Assembly (NCBI GenBank): GCA_963575745.1
Contig: CAUYUJ010022093.1
Coordinates: 526,831-590,830, forward strand
Length of the DNA: 64,000 nt
Direction of reading: 5' to 3'
From: Prorocentrum cordatum
Lineage: Eukaryota; Sar; Dinophyceae; Prorocentrales; Prorocentraceae
The notes below the pieces were generated by a model. It saw only the letters and a list, made by a program, of their open reading frames with translations, made no database searches and had not been told where the DNA came from. Position 1 is the first letter of the stretch. Every line of letters starts with the position of its first letter. The position numbers and the translations under genes were made by a program. Shown here piece by piece: positions 1 to 11,929 of this stretch.

Positions 1-714
1 GGGCCCTCGAGCAATCGGGGCGCGGAGCTGCAATGCGCCGCGCCAATTCTTATCGGTCGCGCACGCGAGGGCATGGACACCCGCAGCGCGGGGGGCAGGA
101 CGTAGAACCATGCGTGGGCAGATCGCGCCGATAACAGGCACTGGCACCTGGTGCCCCGAGCCAGGGGCCCCTCGCCCCCCCAGAACCGCGCCGCCATATT
201 GCTCGCATGGCGCTGCGAGGGCGCACGCAGCAAAGAGCGGCGCCCTGCGCCTCATCTTCAGGGGCCTCGGTGATCTGCGGGAGCTCTTTATGCTTCCGAC
301 AGGCAGCGTATCGCGTCAATGCCATCGTCTTACTTGTGGGAATGCATATGTGCGCATGTTGGTTTAGGATGCGTGTGTGTGTGTGTGCGTGTATCATGCG
401 CGTTGCGCCTGTGCAAGTGCATGTACGCATGTGCATGCGATTGTTGTTTGTGTGTTTACTTGGTTGTGTACTGTGTGTTCGTTCATGTGTGATTGCATAT
501 GTATGCGTGCTGGCTTCGTCGAACATGATTCTACTGCGTGTCAGCCCATAGACTGTTTGCAGTGTCCGTCATGCACTCCCCCTGCCCAGTCCCCTTGCCC
601 CCCCCCCCCCCTCAGTGCGGGAGTTGCCTAGGTGATCAGCTCAGAGATCAGCGCGTTCCGCTCTTCCCTGGCGACGCGCTTGTCGACGGTCTGCTTCTCA
701 ATGATGATTTCCAT
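1..714. other. No gene seen; TG-rich stretch
   Basis: I see no gene. Positions about 365-520 are a degenerate TG/GCAT alternating purine-pyrimidine stretch. The open frames here have no recognisable domain and are composition-driven. Confidence 0.6.
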
Positions 715-1066
715 CAGTCGCTGGCGAGCGTCGTCACCAGCATCATCATCACCATCATCGACATCATCATCAGCACCGTTATCATCAGCATCATCAGCAT
801 CGCCATCACCACCGCCATCATCATCGCGGTCGCCATCATCACCACCGCCATCGGCAACGCCATCATGTCCATCATCGTCGCCACCACCGTCAGCATCATC
901 ACGGTCATCGTAACCATCAGCGCCAGCATTCTTGCCATCGTCTTCGCCATCGTCATCGCCAGCGTCATCGCCATGATTTTCCCCTCATCACCGCCATCGT
1001 CATCATCGTCATCAACATCATCGCCATCGTCATCGTCCGCATCATCGTCGGTATCTTCATAAACAT
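715..1066. repeat. ATC/CGC trinucleotide repeat
   Basis: About 350 bp of imperfect CATCAT, CATCGC and CACCGC trinucleotides. The frames read as Ile/Val/Ser or Asp/Met runs on the two strands, so the open frames are artefacts of the triplet period. Confidence 0.9.
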
Positions 1067-1802
1067 CGAAAACGTGTGCGTGCGTCCTGTGCAATGTGCT
1101 CAGACGTCTCGCTCGAGTCCTTGCACTGGCAGTCGGTGACCTGGACGATATGTTCCCACTTCTTGGGGCGCCTCCCGACCACGTTCGACTCGGCGCTCCA
1201 GATCTTCTCGGACCTCCTCAGCCTCTCGCGTATCTCCCAGGAGCCGAGGTCGTTCTGGACGACAGGCGGGCGGCTCTCATCGGCAGCATCGGCCTCCTGG
1301 GGATCCCCCGCCTCCACGGCGTCGGCCACCTCCTGGGGGCCCTCCACCTCGACGTCGTCGGACACCCCCTGGGGGTCCTCCACCGCGGCAGCATCGGCCA
1401 CCCCCGGGGGGCCCCCCACCTGCCTCCTCGATGCCAATGATTTCCGCCTCCTCCTCCTTGTTGCCCTCGCCGCGGGCCTCAGCGCCCGCCTCGGCGGCGC
1501 CGGCCATCTCTGCCCGAGCCCCCTCGACCCCTGCCGCGGGGACGTGCGCCGCAGCAGGCTTTGTTCGCCGCGGCCTTTGCGAGCGCCCGCTTGGCTGGCA
1601 TTTTCTTGACCACTTCCTCCACCTCCTCCTCGATGTCCTCCGCTTTGGGCTCCACGGGGCCAGCTTCCTCTTCTGGTTCTTCCGCGGCCCCCTCCTCATC
1701 CCCCCCCCCCCCCCCTCCGCCTCTTCACCTTCTGCGGCCTCTTCCTCCTCTTCCTCTCCCTCGTCGGGCTCTTCTGGATCGCCGCCCGCGTGCACCTTGC
1801 AA
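1067..1802. other. No gene seen
   Basis: GC-rich DNA with CTCC and CCTGGGGGCC-like short repeats (1260-1430). Frames are open on both strands for compositional reasons; no domain or splice pattern convinced me. Confidence 0.5.
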
Positions 1803-2065
1803 CCGTGCCAAGTATGCAGGCGTGCATGTATGTATGTGCGAGCGCGCGCATGCATGTATGCATGTATGCATGGCTGTATGTCTGCGCGTATGCGTATATG
1901 GATGCGTATGTATCCATGCGCGTGCGCGTGTATTATGCGTGTGCATGCGTGTATATCTGCGCGCATGTATGCATTTATGTATGCATGCGTTATTGCGTGT
2001 ACGTGCGCATGGGTGCACGATGTGCGCGCGTGCGCGCGCGCATGTTTGCCCGCTGGTGTTTGTGC
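1803..2065. repeat. GCATGTAT alternating purine-pyrimidine repeat
   Basis: Degenerate GCATGTAT/TGCGCG repeat, alternating purine and pyrimidine almost throughout. Such sequence can adopt Z-DNA; that is an inference, not something seen here. Followed to 2530 by GC-rich DNA with a G run near 2250 and no gene. Confidence 0.8.
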
Positions 2066-2534
2066 GCGTTCGCTCTGGCAACTTAAGCCGGCAGCTCGCG
2101 CAATGCGGTTCCGGACCCTGAGGCGCCGAGGGCGGCCGTTTGACGCGGGCAGACGCTGGTTTCTTCAGCGCGGGTGCCCTCTTGGCCGCCGCTGGCCTTT
2201 TCAAAGCCCCAGCGCACTTTGGGCGGGGGCCGGCTGCGGCGCCACTTGGGGGGGGGGGGGGGGGGCAGCATCTCAGCGAGAAGAGAACGGCCATTATTCT
2301 TATTATTACTATTATTATTTTCTTTCTTCTCTTCTTTTCTCTGCTTCTTTCCACCGCCGAGGGGCGACTTCGCAAGGGGGGGCTCGAGATCGCATCTTCA
2401 ACCTCCACTCCCGCGGCTAAGGAATCGCCACTGAACGAATGGTCTCGGACCGAGTTGAGGACCCTCGAGGCGCCGTGAGAGGGGGGGGGGGGCGTGACCG
2501 TTGCGGCGCCGTCAACGCCATATCATTCGTCATC

Positions 2535-2770
2535 CTGACCGCCCCTACCCCCACCTCCCTCTTCCCCGCTCCTAGCCGCCCCTACCTCCACCTCCCTGCC
2601 TCCACCTCCCTAATCCCCCTTCCTAGCCGCCCCTATCTCCACCTCCCTGCCTCCGCCTCCATACCTCCACCTCCCTACCCCCTCCATTTCGTCATCTTGG
2701 CCGCCCCTACCTCCACCTCCCTCCGTTCCCCAGCCCCCCCTACCTCCACCTCCCTCTTCCCTCTTCCTCT
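2535..2770. repeat. Pyrimidine-rich CCTACCTCCACCTCC minisatellite
   Basis: Imperfect tandem copies of a 15-20 bp pyrimidine unit (TACCTCCACCTCCCT), with a longer unit of about 60-70 bp marked by recurring TAGCCGCCCCTA. No coding content. Confidence 0.8.
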
Positions 2771-2959
2771 CGTTGGTTCCCGCGCCCCTCCGCATGGCAG
2801 CTGCGAGCGCCCGCTGGCCTGGCGCTGGCAGTCTCGATGACGCGCTGGAAGTACTTGTTCATCTCCACGTCGCCAGGGTCGTCGTCGCCCCCGCCCCCGC
2901 CCGGGGGGTCGGCCTGTCTGGGGGGGGGAGAAGAGAGCGCGAGGGGATCGGAGGATGGA

Positions 2960-3400
2960 GTGCGCGCACACACGCGCGCATACACACACGCGCACGCACC
3001 CACATGCACATGAATACACACATAACATTTACCTGCATGCAAACATGAACACGCGCACACACTTGCAACAACAACACGTACATGCGTACACACACATACA
3101 TACACCTTCCCATACACACATTTATTTATAGGTTTACGCACATCTACACAACACATACACAAACATGTATGCAAACATATCGATATACACATACACATAC
3201 AGATGTGCATATGCATGTACGCACATACATACAACCGCACATACATTCACGCACGCAACCATCAGCATTTAGTATTTACACACATAAGTATACACGAATA
3301 AATGCACCCATCCATACACTTCGCGCATGCACGCATCCACGAACGCACGCGCAACTTCACACACGCACACATGCAACCCATCATCCGCCATCCTCCCCCT
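2960..3400. repeat. CA/CATA microsatellite
   Basis: Degenerate ACACAC, CATACA and GCATGC repeats over about 440 bp. The flanking 3401-3940 is GC-rich with G/A and C/T homopolymer-like runs and holds no gene I can support. Confidence 0.85.
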
Positions 3401-3940
3401 GGCCCTGGCGGCCGCCAAGATCTTCTGGAAGCCATCGTGGATCTCGCGGGTCGCCCCGCTCTGCAAGAACCTGCCGCGGGCTCGGGCGAGGGGAAGGCGA
3501 TGGCGAAAGGTCGAGGGTCGAGGCGGTAGAAGGGGGGGGATGAGGAGGAGGAGCACGGGGAGGATGCGCAGGAGGAGGTGGAGGAGGGGGGGGGGGAGGG
3601 TCGAGGGTCGAGCGATCGAGGGTGAGCAGCGGCCTCTATCTCCCCCCTCTCTCCTCCTCCCCCCCCCCCCCCCCCGCCCCATTGCCCCCTTCCTGCTTGC
3701 GTGGGCAGGGGCCGCGGGGCCCGTGGCCAGCCGTCGCCCGGGGCGAAGGAGCGCGCCCCTGCTTCTCCTTGATGTACTCCTTGACGTCTTTCATGTGGAC
3801 CGTATCCCACGCGGCCTGGAGCCCGGGGTGGCGGGCTGGCGAGGTTGCTCGCCGTCGTGATCGTCGTCCCCGTCGTCGCAGAGTCACCGTCGACCCCATC
3901 ATCGGGGAACTTTACGCCGCGTCCACCATGGCCGTCGCCA

Positions 3941-4400
3941 TCATCATAACCGTCACCACCCACCATTACCAGCATCAGCATCATTATCATCATCGTCACC
4001 ACCATCGCCATCGTCGTCGCCATCATCATCGTCATCGTCGCCATCACCACCACTACCGTAATCACCATCATCGTCCTCGTCATCATGGTCGGCATCATCA
4101 TCATCATCGGCATCATCGCCATGATCATCGTTATGATCATCATGGTGAGCGTCATCATCGTCATCATCACCATCAGCAGCACCATCAGCAGCACCACCAC
4201 CATCCTCGGTGTCGTTGTCGGCGTCGCCATCGTCGCGTGCGCCGTCACCATCATCAGCATCAACATCAGCACCAACATCGCGTCGCTGTCACCTCGCCAC
4301 TGCCATCGCCGTCGTCGATAGTAGTCGTTCTCGTGGCCATCATCGTCGCCATCGTCGTCTTCGTCGGTCGTAGCCGTACTCGGAATCACCATCACCATTA
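3941..4400. repeat. ATC/CGC trinucleotide repeat
   Basis: A second block of CATCAT, CATCGC and CACCAT triplets, of the same type as at 715-1066. Frames read as His/Arg, Ile/Val or Met/Asp strings and are not genes. Confidence 0.9.
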
Positions 4401-5454
4401 GCGTCGCCGTCGCCGTCGCGACAACGATTGGTTGCTAAACCATGCTCGCTATTGCCCTCGTCGTCGCTGTCGCCGCCGTCGTCGCCGTCGCCGCCATCCT
4501 CCTTCGCTCCCTCATGCATCGCGCCACCACTTGATCATGCGTGAAGCGATAGCCTTGCCGCCACTCGCCCATCTCGCGGCCGAGCGCGCCCCGCGCCTGC
4601 CGCTCGCGCGACGGCGAGGGGGGGGGCGAGGGCCATGGCACGCGGAGAACGAGGAGGGTGATGAGACAACGAACACCTCCTCATCCTCCGTCCTCTTCCC
4701 TCCTCCTCACACCCCTCCTCCTTCTCGCCCTCATCGTCCTCCTTGCCCTCATCGCCCCCCCCTTCCTTCCGCTCGCTCTCGCCCTCGCTCCCGCCGCCTC
4801 ATCGCCATCCTGATGTCCCAGGAGCTCCTGGTCATGAGCCCCCCCATCATCGAAGGTGCCCCCCCCCCCTCTCCTCGCCGTCGTCGTCGCGCCCCCCACG
4901 TCGCGCCGCGCTGAGCTTCTGATTCGGGCGAGATGCCCGGGCGACGCTGTAGCTCGTGGAGTCGGGCGCGCCGCAGAGGTCTGCGCAGCGATAGTTATAC
5001 TTGTCGTCGTCGTCGTCGTGGTCGTCGCCGTTGCCGCCGCCGCTGTCGCTGTCCCAATCGCCGCCGCCATCGCAACCACCATGTTCAACGTCGTCATAAC
5101 CGGCGCGGTCACCATCGTCGCCGCGACGTCGCCACTGCCGTTATTCTCGCCGCCCCCGTCGAGGCCGCCGTTGGCCAATGCGTCGTTTCTGACGCCGCCG
5201 TCGCCGTCGCTGTCGCCGACCCCCTCCGCTTCCCCTTGCCCCCTGCCTGCGCCTGCCCCCAAGCTGCGACCTCCTCAATCCACCGCCCCGTTCCATGCAC
5301 ATCCGCCCCCTCCTTCCCTCGCCCCGCCCTGCTCTGCCCCAGCGGCGGCGGCGCGCCCGCGAAGGGGGGCCGCCCGCTGTCGCCCTCGATCGCCCCGGGG
5401 CGGATGGGGGGAGGCGGTCGAGAAGACAGGCAACTAAGACATCCTCAACATCGC
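4401..5454. other. No gene seen; CGT-rich
   Basis: Transition DNA between two triplet arrays, with GTC/CGC-rich patches (4460-4500 and 4998-5060) and CCTCC runs. The long overlapping open frames on both strands follow the triplet bias. Confidence 0.5.
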
Positions 5455-5960
5455 CGTGGCCATCGTCGTCGTCGTCGTCATCGCCGCCGACATCATCGCA
5501 CTGATCGCCACCGCCACATTCGTCATTATTATAAGTATGATCCTCCTCTTCCATCTCCCTCTCCTCCTCCTCCTAGTCATCCTCCATGGCATCACCATCA
5601 TCATCATATTCGTCATCATCACGATGACGACTATAATCATGCACATGGTGCGAATCACCATCGCAATCATCATCACCATCATCGTCACCACGATCATCAT
5701 CATCATCATCATCATCATTGTGGTCGTCACCATCACCACCATCATCAACTCCTTCACCACCATCATCATCAACGCCATTAGCATCGGCAGCAGCATCTTC
5801 ATCGCCATCATCGCCATGATCATCATCATCATATTATCATCGCCATCATCACCAGCAGCATCACCAGCAGCATGATCTTCATCAACACCATCATCATCAA
5901 CACCATCATCATCACCACCACCATCAACATCATCAGCATATGGTTGTTCCATCGCTTCCT
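5455..5960. repeat. ATC trinucleotide repeat
   Basis: About 500 bp of CATCAT/CACCAT triplets with few interruptions. The next 340 bp hold no gene. Confidence 0.9.
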
Positions 5961-6307
5961 TTCCATCGTCATCATCCTGATCAGCATCCTCCTCGCAATC
6001 AGGATCCTCCTCAACCCCCCAAAAATCCTCATCATCGTCCGCCTACTCGTTAGCATCCTCGCTCTTCCCCCCTTTCTCAGAGGTCACCGTCCTCCCCGTC
6101 AAGCTTCTCCGCCTCGATGGCCTCCTCCTCGAGGATCCTTCCCCTTCCTCCCTCTCACGGTGGCCTCCGCCAAGCCTGCGGCGTCGCCGCGGAAGCAGGC
6201 CTGGCGGCGGGCCGCGCGGCCATCGCTTGGCGAGGCCATGCCCCCGCGCGGGGCCCCGCGTCACGCCGTGGCGTCTCGGGGCCAGGGCCGAAAATTCGAA
6301 GCACCTG

Positions 6308-6490
6308 TGATGATGATGGTGATGATGATGATGATGATGGTGCTGATGATGATGTTGCTGATGCTGTTGATGTTGATGCTGGTGATGATGGTGATGATGA
6401 TGATGACGACGACAAGTATGATGCTGATGACGCTGTCGATGCTGATGATGATGATGATGCTGTTGATGATGATGATGCTGATGACAGGGT
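6308..6490. repeat. ATG (GATGAT) trinucleotide repeat
   Basis: GATGAT/GCTGAT triplets, the opposite strand orientation to the three ATC blocks upstream. The following 350 bp contain a 12-bp-arm inverted repeat (GCGGCTGAGCTC and its near complement, 6560-6592) but no gene. Confidence 0.9.
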
Positions 6491-6840
6491 GTTCGCGTGG
6501 AGGAGGCCGACGACGGCGAGACACCGTCGGGCGGGCACGCTTATGGTCGGTCGCACGGCCAAGCGGCTGAGCTCGAATTTGAGCTCAGTCGCTTGACCCT
6601 GCGACGGCCTACTGGAACGCCCATGGCCTCCGATCCCGACGGGGATGGCGCAGGCACGCTGGGGAACTACATGCTTCCTCCTCCTTCCTCCTCTGCACGC
6701 CACGAACGTCTCCTCGGCGACCCTCCTCCTCCTTCTCATACTCCTCCTCCTCCTCCACCTCATCTTCCTTTTCTCTCCCCACGCCCGAAACTCCTGCCTC
6801 AGTGGGTTGCCTCCCACGATTCCGCGTCCGTGACATCGTC

Positions 6841-6935
6841 GTACGTCCTCCTTTTTCTCCTCCTCCTCCTCCTCCTTTTTCTCCTCCTCCTCCTCCTCCT
6901 CCTCCTCCTCCTCCTCCTCCTCCTCCTCCTCCTCC
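6841..6935. repeat. (CTC)n tract
   Basis: Nearly pure CTC tract, followed at 6954-6955 by an AG after a short pyrimidine stretch. It could be an intron 3-prime end, but no supporting exon is recognisable downstream (6956-7360). Confidence 0.8.
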
Positions 6936-7361
6936 TCGGCGCTGGTTACTCCAGTGCCGCGATACGACAGTTTCCTCAAGCGCCGCGATGTTTTCCTCGG
7001 CCAGTTTTCTTCCTCCTCCTCCTTTTCTCCTCGAGGCCTCCCTCCTCCTCCCCCTCACTTCTCCTCGGCCTCCCCTCCTCGGTTTTTTTGTTCCACCCCA
7101 TTGCGTTATCCCATGGGGGTCTGGAAATTCTGCGCTGCATTCTGATGAAAGACTACGGGTTCACTGCCCGCCCTACGATGTCTGTTCCCAACGCCCTATA
7201 CACCTGGCCCAACAACCTAGATCGGATTATATATTTATATTGTATATATACACAACTCGGCGACAGGCATTCACAGAGTATGCCCATGCACATGCATGTG
7301 CATGAATTCATAACAAAACAGCATCTATGTGGAGGCATACATGTGCACACGCATACGTATG

Positions 7362-7402
<41 letters not shown>

Positions 7403-7441
7403 TAGAACCACGCGCGCGCTTCGCGCGCGCTTAGGTTCTAG
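7362..7441. repeat. (TA)n plus CTAGAACC hairpin
   Basis: A TA microsatellite (7362-7400) runs into an inverted repeat with arms CTAGAACC and GGTTCTAG around a GCGCGCGC/GCGCGCGC stem, about 7402-7441. As RNA or single-stranded DNA it would form a tight hairpin. Confidence 0.8.
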
Positions 7442-7699
7442 TTTGCTCCGAAAACGGTGTTCGCAAGCACGGGTCCGATTCCGTGGCGATTCGCGGGAAA
7501 TCTACGTCCGAAAATGACGTGTTGCCAGAGGCAGGTCCGCGGATGCTTTAATGCAACGTGTCCAGTGTATCCAACGATTGCATACTTGTTACATATGCTA
7601 CATATTGTATTGTTCTGCAATATTATGCCCCCCCCCTTGGAGCCGCGCCACATCGTCGGACCAAATCTGGAGGGCCTCATTCTGGGCCTCAAAACATAG

Positions 7700-7870
7700 A
7701 AAGACCTATGGAAAATCAACAATTTCGGCCTCTTGGGCCTCTTGGGACTCCAAGAGGGCCTCAAGATGGCCGACGATGGCCCCAAGACAGCCCAAGACGG
7801 CCTCAAGACGGCCCAAAATGGCCCCAAGAGGGCCCATGAGGCTCCCAAGAAGATCCACGAGAGCACTCAA
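7700..7870. repeat. GGCCTCAAGA / CCCAAGA degenerate repeat
   Basis: Imperfect repeats of GGCCCCAAGA type, the reverse-complement sense of the GCCTCTTGGG repeat that starts at about 8330. Together they form a large imperfect inverted arrangement around the CTC tract at 8040-8270. Confidence 0.65.
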
Positions 7871-8039
7871 ACCCGAACAATCTTTCCATGACACCCTCAC
7901 CCTTAGACCCGAACCTTGAGACCGAAGACCCGAGCCCAGAAATCGAACCCGAACGCCTCAACATCTCAAATGAAGAGGCTCATCCCCGCTCCACCGTTTC
8001 CTCCTTCCTTCTGAATCCTTCCTTCTTCCACTTGCTCAA

Positions 8040-8270
8040 ACTCCTCCTCCTCCTCCTCCTCCTCCTCCTCCTCCTCCTCATCGCCCTCCTCCTCCCACTC
8101 CTCCTCCTCCTCCTCCTCCTCCTCCTCCTCCTCCTCCTCCTCTCCTCCTCCTTCTCCTCCTTCTCCCCCTCCTCCTCCTCCTCATCCCCCTCCTCCTCCT
8201 CCTCCTTCTCCTCCTTCTCCTCCTCATCCCCGTCCCCCCCCTCCCCCTCCTCGTCCTCCCCATCCCCCTC
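8040..8270. repeat. (CTC)n tract
   Basis: About 230 bp of CTC triplets with CCC and CAT interruptions. Stop-free frames read Leu, Ser/Pro or Arg/Glu. Confidence 0.9.
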
Positions 8271-8329
8271 CAATGCGCCGGGCCGGGCATGGTATGGAAA
8301 CTGCCTTCGCCGACTCTCTGCCGCCTTGC

Positions 8330-9780
8330 CTCTTGGGGCCTCTTTGGGGCCTCTTAGGCCCCTCTTGAAGCCTCTTGGGGGCCTCTTGGGGGCCTCTTGG
8401 GGCATCCTGGGGCCTTCTTGGGGTTGTCTTGGGGCCCTCTCGGGCCGTTTTGGGGGCCTCTTTGGCCGTCTTGGCGCCCTCTCGGGCCGTCTTGGGCGCC
8501 TCTTGGGAACCGCTTGGGCCGTCTTGGGGCGGTCGTGGGGGTCTTTTCGACCGTCTTCAACGCCGTGAAGGACGAAAACATACATCTGCTAAAAATATAC
8601 ACTTTCATATTGAAAATCAATGATGTTTGCCTCTTGGAGCCCTCTTGGGGCGCCTCCTCGAGGCCTCTTGGGGCGCCTCTTGGAAGCCTCTGGAGCCGTC
8701 TTGGAGCGTCTTGGGAAGGAGGGCGGTGGAGAACGAGGGAGCTCCAAGAAGTCTCTTGGGCCATCTTGGGCGGACTGGGAGGCCCGGGGGCCGCCCGAGG
8801 AGCGTCCCAGGAAGCCCTCCTAGGCCCTCTTAGCGCTGTCCTCAGGCGTCCTGGGGCGTCCTTGGGCGCCTCCTGGGGCTGTCTGACAACTCGGACAGCC
8901 AAGGGATGAGATATCCTAAAAATGTACGTTTTACGAAGGGAATGGGGCCATTTTGGTTTCCCGGGGCGCTCTTGGGGGGCCTCTTGGAGGCCTCTTGGGG
9001 CGGTTTGATGGCCTCTTGTCCCTTCTGGAAGCGATCTTTGGCGGTCTTGAAGCGATCCTGGGCTTCTCTCGGCGCTCTTGGAGCCTTCTTTGGCGGACTG
9101 GGAGGCCCGGGGGCCGCCCGAGGAGCGTCCCGGGAGGCCTTCCTGGGCTGTCTTCGGGCTATCCTAGGGCGCCTCGTGGGGCTTTCGGACCGCTCCGACA
9201 GCCAAGGGAGCTGATATCCTAAAAATGTACGTTTTACGAGGGGAATGGGGCCATTTTGGTCTCCTGGGGCGCTCTTGGGGGGCCTCTTGGAGGCCTCTTG
9301 GGGCGGTTTGATGGCCTCTTGGCCCTTCTGGAAGCGATCTTTTGCGGTCTTGAAGCGATCCTGGGGTTCTCTCGGCGCTCTTGGAGCCTTCTTGGGCGGA
9401 CTGGGCAGCCCGGGGGCCGCCGGAGGAGCGTCCCGGGAGGCCCTCCTGGGCCGTCTTGGGGCTGTCCTCAGTCGTCCTGGAGCGTCCTTGGGCGCCTCGT
9501 GGGGCTTTCTGGCCGCTCCGACAGCTAAGGGAGCTGATATCGTAGAAATGTACGTTTTACGAGGGGAATGGGGCTATTTTGGTCTCCCGGGGCGCTCGTG
9601 GGGGGCCTCTTGAAGGCCTCTTGGGGCGGTTTGAGCGCCTCTTGACCCTTCTGGAAGCGATCTTTGGCGGTCTTGAAGCGATCCTGGGGTTCTCTCGGCG
9701 CTCCTGGAGCCCTCTTTGGCGGGCTGGAACGCGCGGGGGCCGCCGGAAGGGCGCCCCGGGAGAGGGCCGCACCCTATATA
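8330..9780. repeat. GCCTCTTGGG degenerate repeat with ~310-bp higher-order units
   Basis: The whole stretch is built of imperfect GGCCTCTTGGGGCG-type decamers. From 8911 a higher-order unit appears, starting at an ATATCCTAAAAATGTACG-type motif near 8911, 9214 and 9537 (spacings 303 and 323). The units share a block reading GGGAATGGGGCCATTTTGG just after the motif. Related decamers in reverse orientation occur at 7700-7870, 11770-11900, 61130-61450 and 61990-62190. No protein is supported: long frames in several phases are stop-free because the decamer lacks stops. Confidence 0.85.
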
Positions 9781-9789
9781 CAAGGGAGG

Positions 9790-10020
9790 TTCCGGCCCCT
9801 TCGCCCGGGGCCCGGGATCTCCCATATATGTATAGATATATGTGTGTGCTCGTATACATATGTATACACACGTGTATGTGTAAATGATTGTGCGTACATG
9901 TGTTTATGTGGGTGTTTCATGTATAGACGACGTGTGTATGCGCGTGCATGTGTTTGTATGTACATGCGTGTACGCATGTGTACATGGACGTGTGTACATG
10001 GTTATGTAATCTTTTGTGTA
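9790..10020. repeat. TATG/TGTA microsatellite
   Basis: Degenerate TATATG, GTGTATG and TACATG repeats. Confidence 0.8.
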
Positions 10021-10075
10021 GAGATTGTGCCACTAGAATTGTGAAGCTCTTAAACAATGAGAGCAAATATCTACA

Positions 10076-10100
10076 ATTGGAGCTGGAGGCCAGCTCCAAT
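10076..10100. repeat. Perfect 11-bp-arm inverted repeat
   Basis: ATTGGAGCTGG, a 3-base loop, then CCAGCTCCAAT. It lies at the boundary between the TG microsatellite and GC-rich DNA. The following 10101-10600 is GC-rich with no gene I can support. Confidence 0.85.
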
Positions 10101-10639
10101 TAAATTGGAGCGCTAGGATGTCTGGGTCCCAAGAGCAGACCTCGAGCCGGGCGCCCCGACGGCGGGCGGCGGCGCAGCGCCCAGCGGCTGGCCTGCCCCG
10201 GCGCCCCTGCTGTGCGCTCGGCGCCGCGGCGGCAGCGGCCCCCGGGCGCCCCCGCGGCGGCCTGCGCCCCTGGCGCTCCTCCGTCTCCCTCTCCCCCGCG
10301 CGCGGGTCCACCATGCCGGGCGGGGTGGTCGAGAAGGTCTCCGCGCGGGAGGAGGAGTCGCTGTCTCCGAGTTGCCGCGACGTCTCGCCGTCGCTCTGGT
10401 GCCTTCGGTGCGCGGCCGACCACTGGCGGCTCTCGTGTCCGACCAGCTGGCCAGGGCCCCTGCGCTCCGCGCGCGATGCTGCTCCATCTCGACCGCGCCT
10501 CGATTGATGACCATCTCCAAGATTCCCACCTTTGTGTCCCGGATGCCCTTCGTGCGCGACTGGTGCCGCGATAGATTCTTGTGTGGAGTGGCATTCGATC
10601 TGGGCCAAAATGGCACTTGAAGTGATCACTGGTGCCTGC

Positions 10640-11640
10640 TCAGCGTCGTATGGCGTGGCGCTGCCTGGAGGAGAGCTCGGAAAGCTCCCCGGTTTGTTCA
10701 TTGGCGGCTGTTCGGCGCCGTCTTGACGGCAGAATCTCTTCTCGCCCACCACTTGAAGACAGAAATGCAGAAGAGGCCCAGTCACTTAATAAGGTATGAT
10801 GCGAGCCTCGAACTCTTGCGTTGGTGTGCCATTGGGCACGCAATTAAGCGTGACCATGAAAGTCTCCGAGGGTTCCCCCTACTACTGCACAATCGTTGAT
10901 CGGTTTGAGAGCAGTCACTTATGTGAACGAAGTGGTTGAATTGTGTTCCAACGGCGATTCCGCTTAATAAATCGGACATGTTGTCGCTCATGCTGACAAC
11001 GATGCCGGTGTACCTGTTTATGATAACCTGGCCGTCTGTCGAAACATTCAAGACCTTTTGGATCTTGCAGAAATGGGGCACAGACTGCCACTCTAGGAGG
11101 AGTATTGGAAATAGCACTACAAATGCCTGGACCTTGATGACTACATCCACGCTAGGAACATACATGCAACAGCAGATAACTTCAGAAATGCTAAACTGCG
11201 CAACGAAGCAGCTGTGCAATCCAAAGGCCCAGAACGCTATGCTGTATAAGGGAAGTTGTGTGACCACACCAAGCAGGGGGTGTCGTTTGCAGACGAACCA
11301 AAATATCCCACAATATACACTTATGAAGAAATCCGACCACAGGGATGTCGTTGACAATGCCGTGATAGCCAAGGACAGCAGCAGCAACATCGCCGGCGCC
11401 TCGGTTACGGTTTGCCCGCCAATGTTAAACTCAACCACCCCTGCACATATTCAGCCAAGCCACAGGGCCAGCCAACAAACCACCGAAATCCAATACCACC
11501 TCCAAAACACTCTCCGGCTTGTTGGCGACGCGAGGTAATGTGTATCTGTTGTCAGCCGCCACCAATGGCGCAATGCTGGGGCGGCGAGTCTCAGGCTGCG
11601 CCACACTGGGTCTTGCGTGTTCGTTGGGCACAACAGCCCC
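10640..11640 (-). pseudogene. Broken gene: multi-membrane-segment protein with PAS-like tail
   Basis: Not recognised by name. On the minus strand, 11438 to about 11050 encodes several strongly hydrophobic segments (for example LLLLSLAITAL and FVVLFPILLLEW) rich in Trp and Cys. Next comes a stretch resembling a PAS fold: a helix ending SDNMSDLL, then FNHFVHISD, strands TFMVTLNC and FEARIIPY, and a last strand LLHFCLQVVGEK near 10750. The frame is broken at least three times: TGA at 11451-11453 (the frame upstream, RVFWRWYWISVVCWLALWLG, also looks membrane-like), a frame change between about 10905 and 10870, and TAA at 10786-10788 where a lysine codon would fit (IIPY-stop-VTG). The block is lower in GC than its surroundings. 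Known of the family: dinoflagellates have many membrane proteins with PAS-like C termini. The assignment is inference; an unspliced gene with unusual introns is the alternative. Confidence 0.45.
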
Positions 11641-11769
11641 GCTTTGCGATCGTCTCGCAATGGTTCGCTCAACATGACCACCCCGCGAAGATGCAACTGG
11701 GATCCTGTGACCTCGGATGGGATCTTTAGCCAAAATGAAGCTTTTTCAATGCTTTCGGGTAGATTCCCC

Positions 11770-11900
11770 AAGAGGCGGGACTGCCGAAGAGGGCCCCAAG
11801 ACGGCCCTAAGAGGGGCCTAAGAGTGGAAGCACGAACCCTAAATTCGAGGCTTCTGCCCCAAGAGGCCCCCAGGAGGCCCCCCTGTCTTCTCAAATAATT
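11770..11900. repeat. CCAAGAGG degenerate repeat
   Basis: A short block of GGCCCCAAGA-type decamers, the reverse sense of the 8.3-9.8 kb repeat. Confidence 0.6.
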
Positions 11901-11929
11901 GCCACTCAGAATGGTAGGCAGCTGGGTAA

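Noticed and set aside
8941-9580. GGGCCATTTTGGTCTC as a spliced-leader relict
   Set aside because: Only the central GCCATTTTGG matches; the conserved CTCAAG tail is absent, and the motif recurs because it belongs to the ~310-bp unit.
10598-10616. GCCATTTTGGC on the minus strand as a spliced-leader relict
   Set aside because: An 11-base match inside the decayed gene, in frame as Ala-Ile-Leu-Ala, with no CCGTAG or CTCAAG; probably chance.
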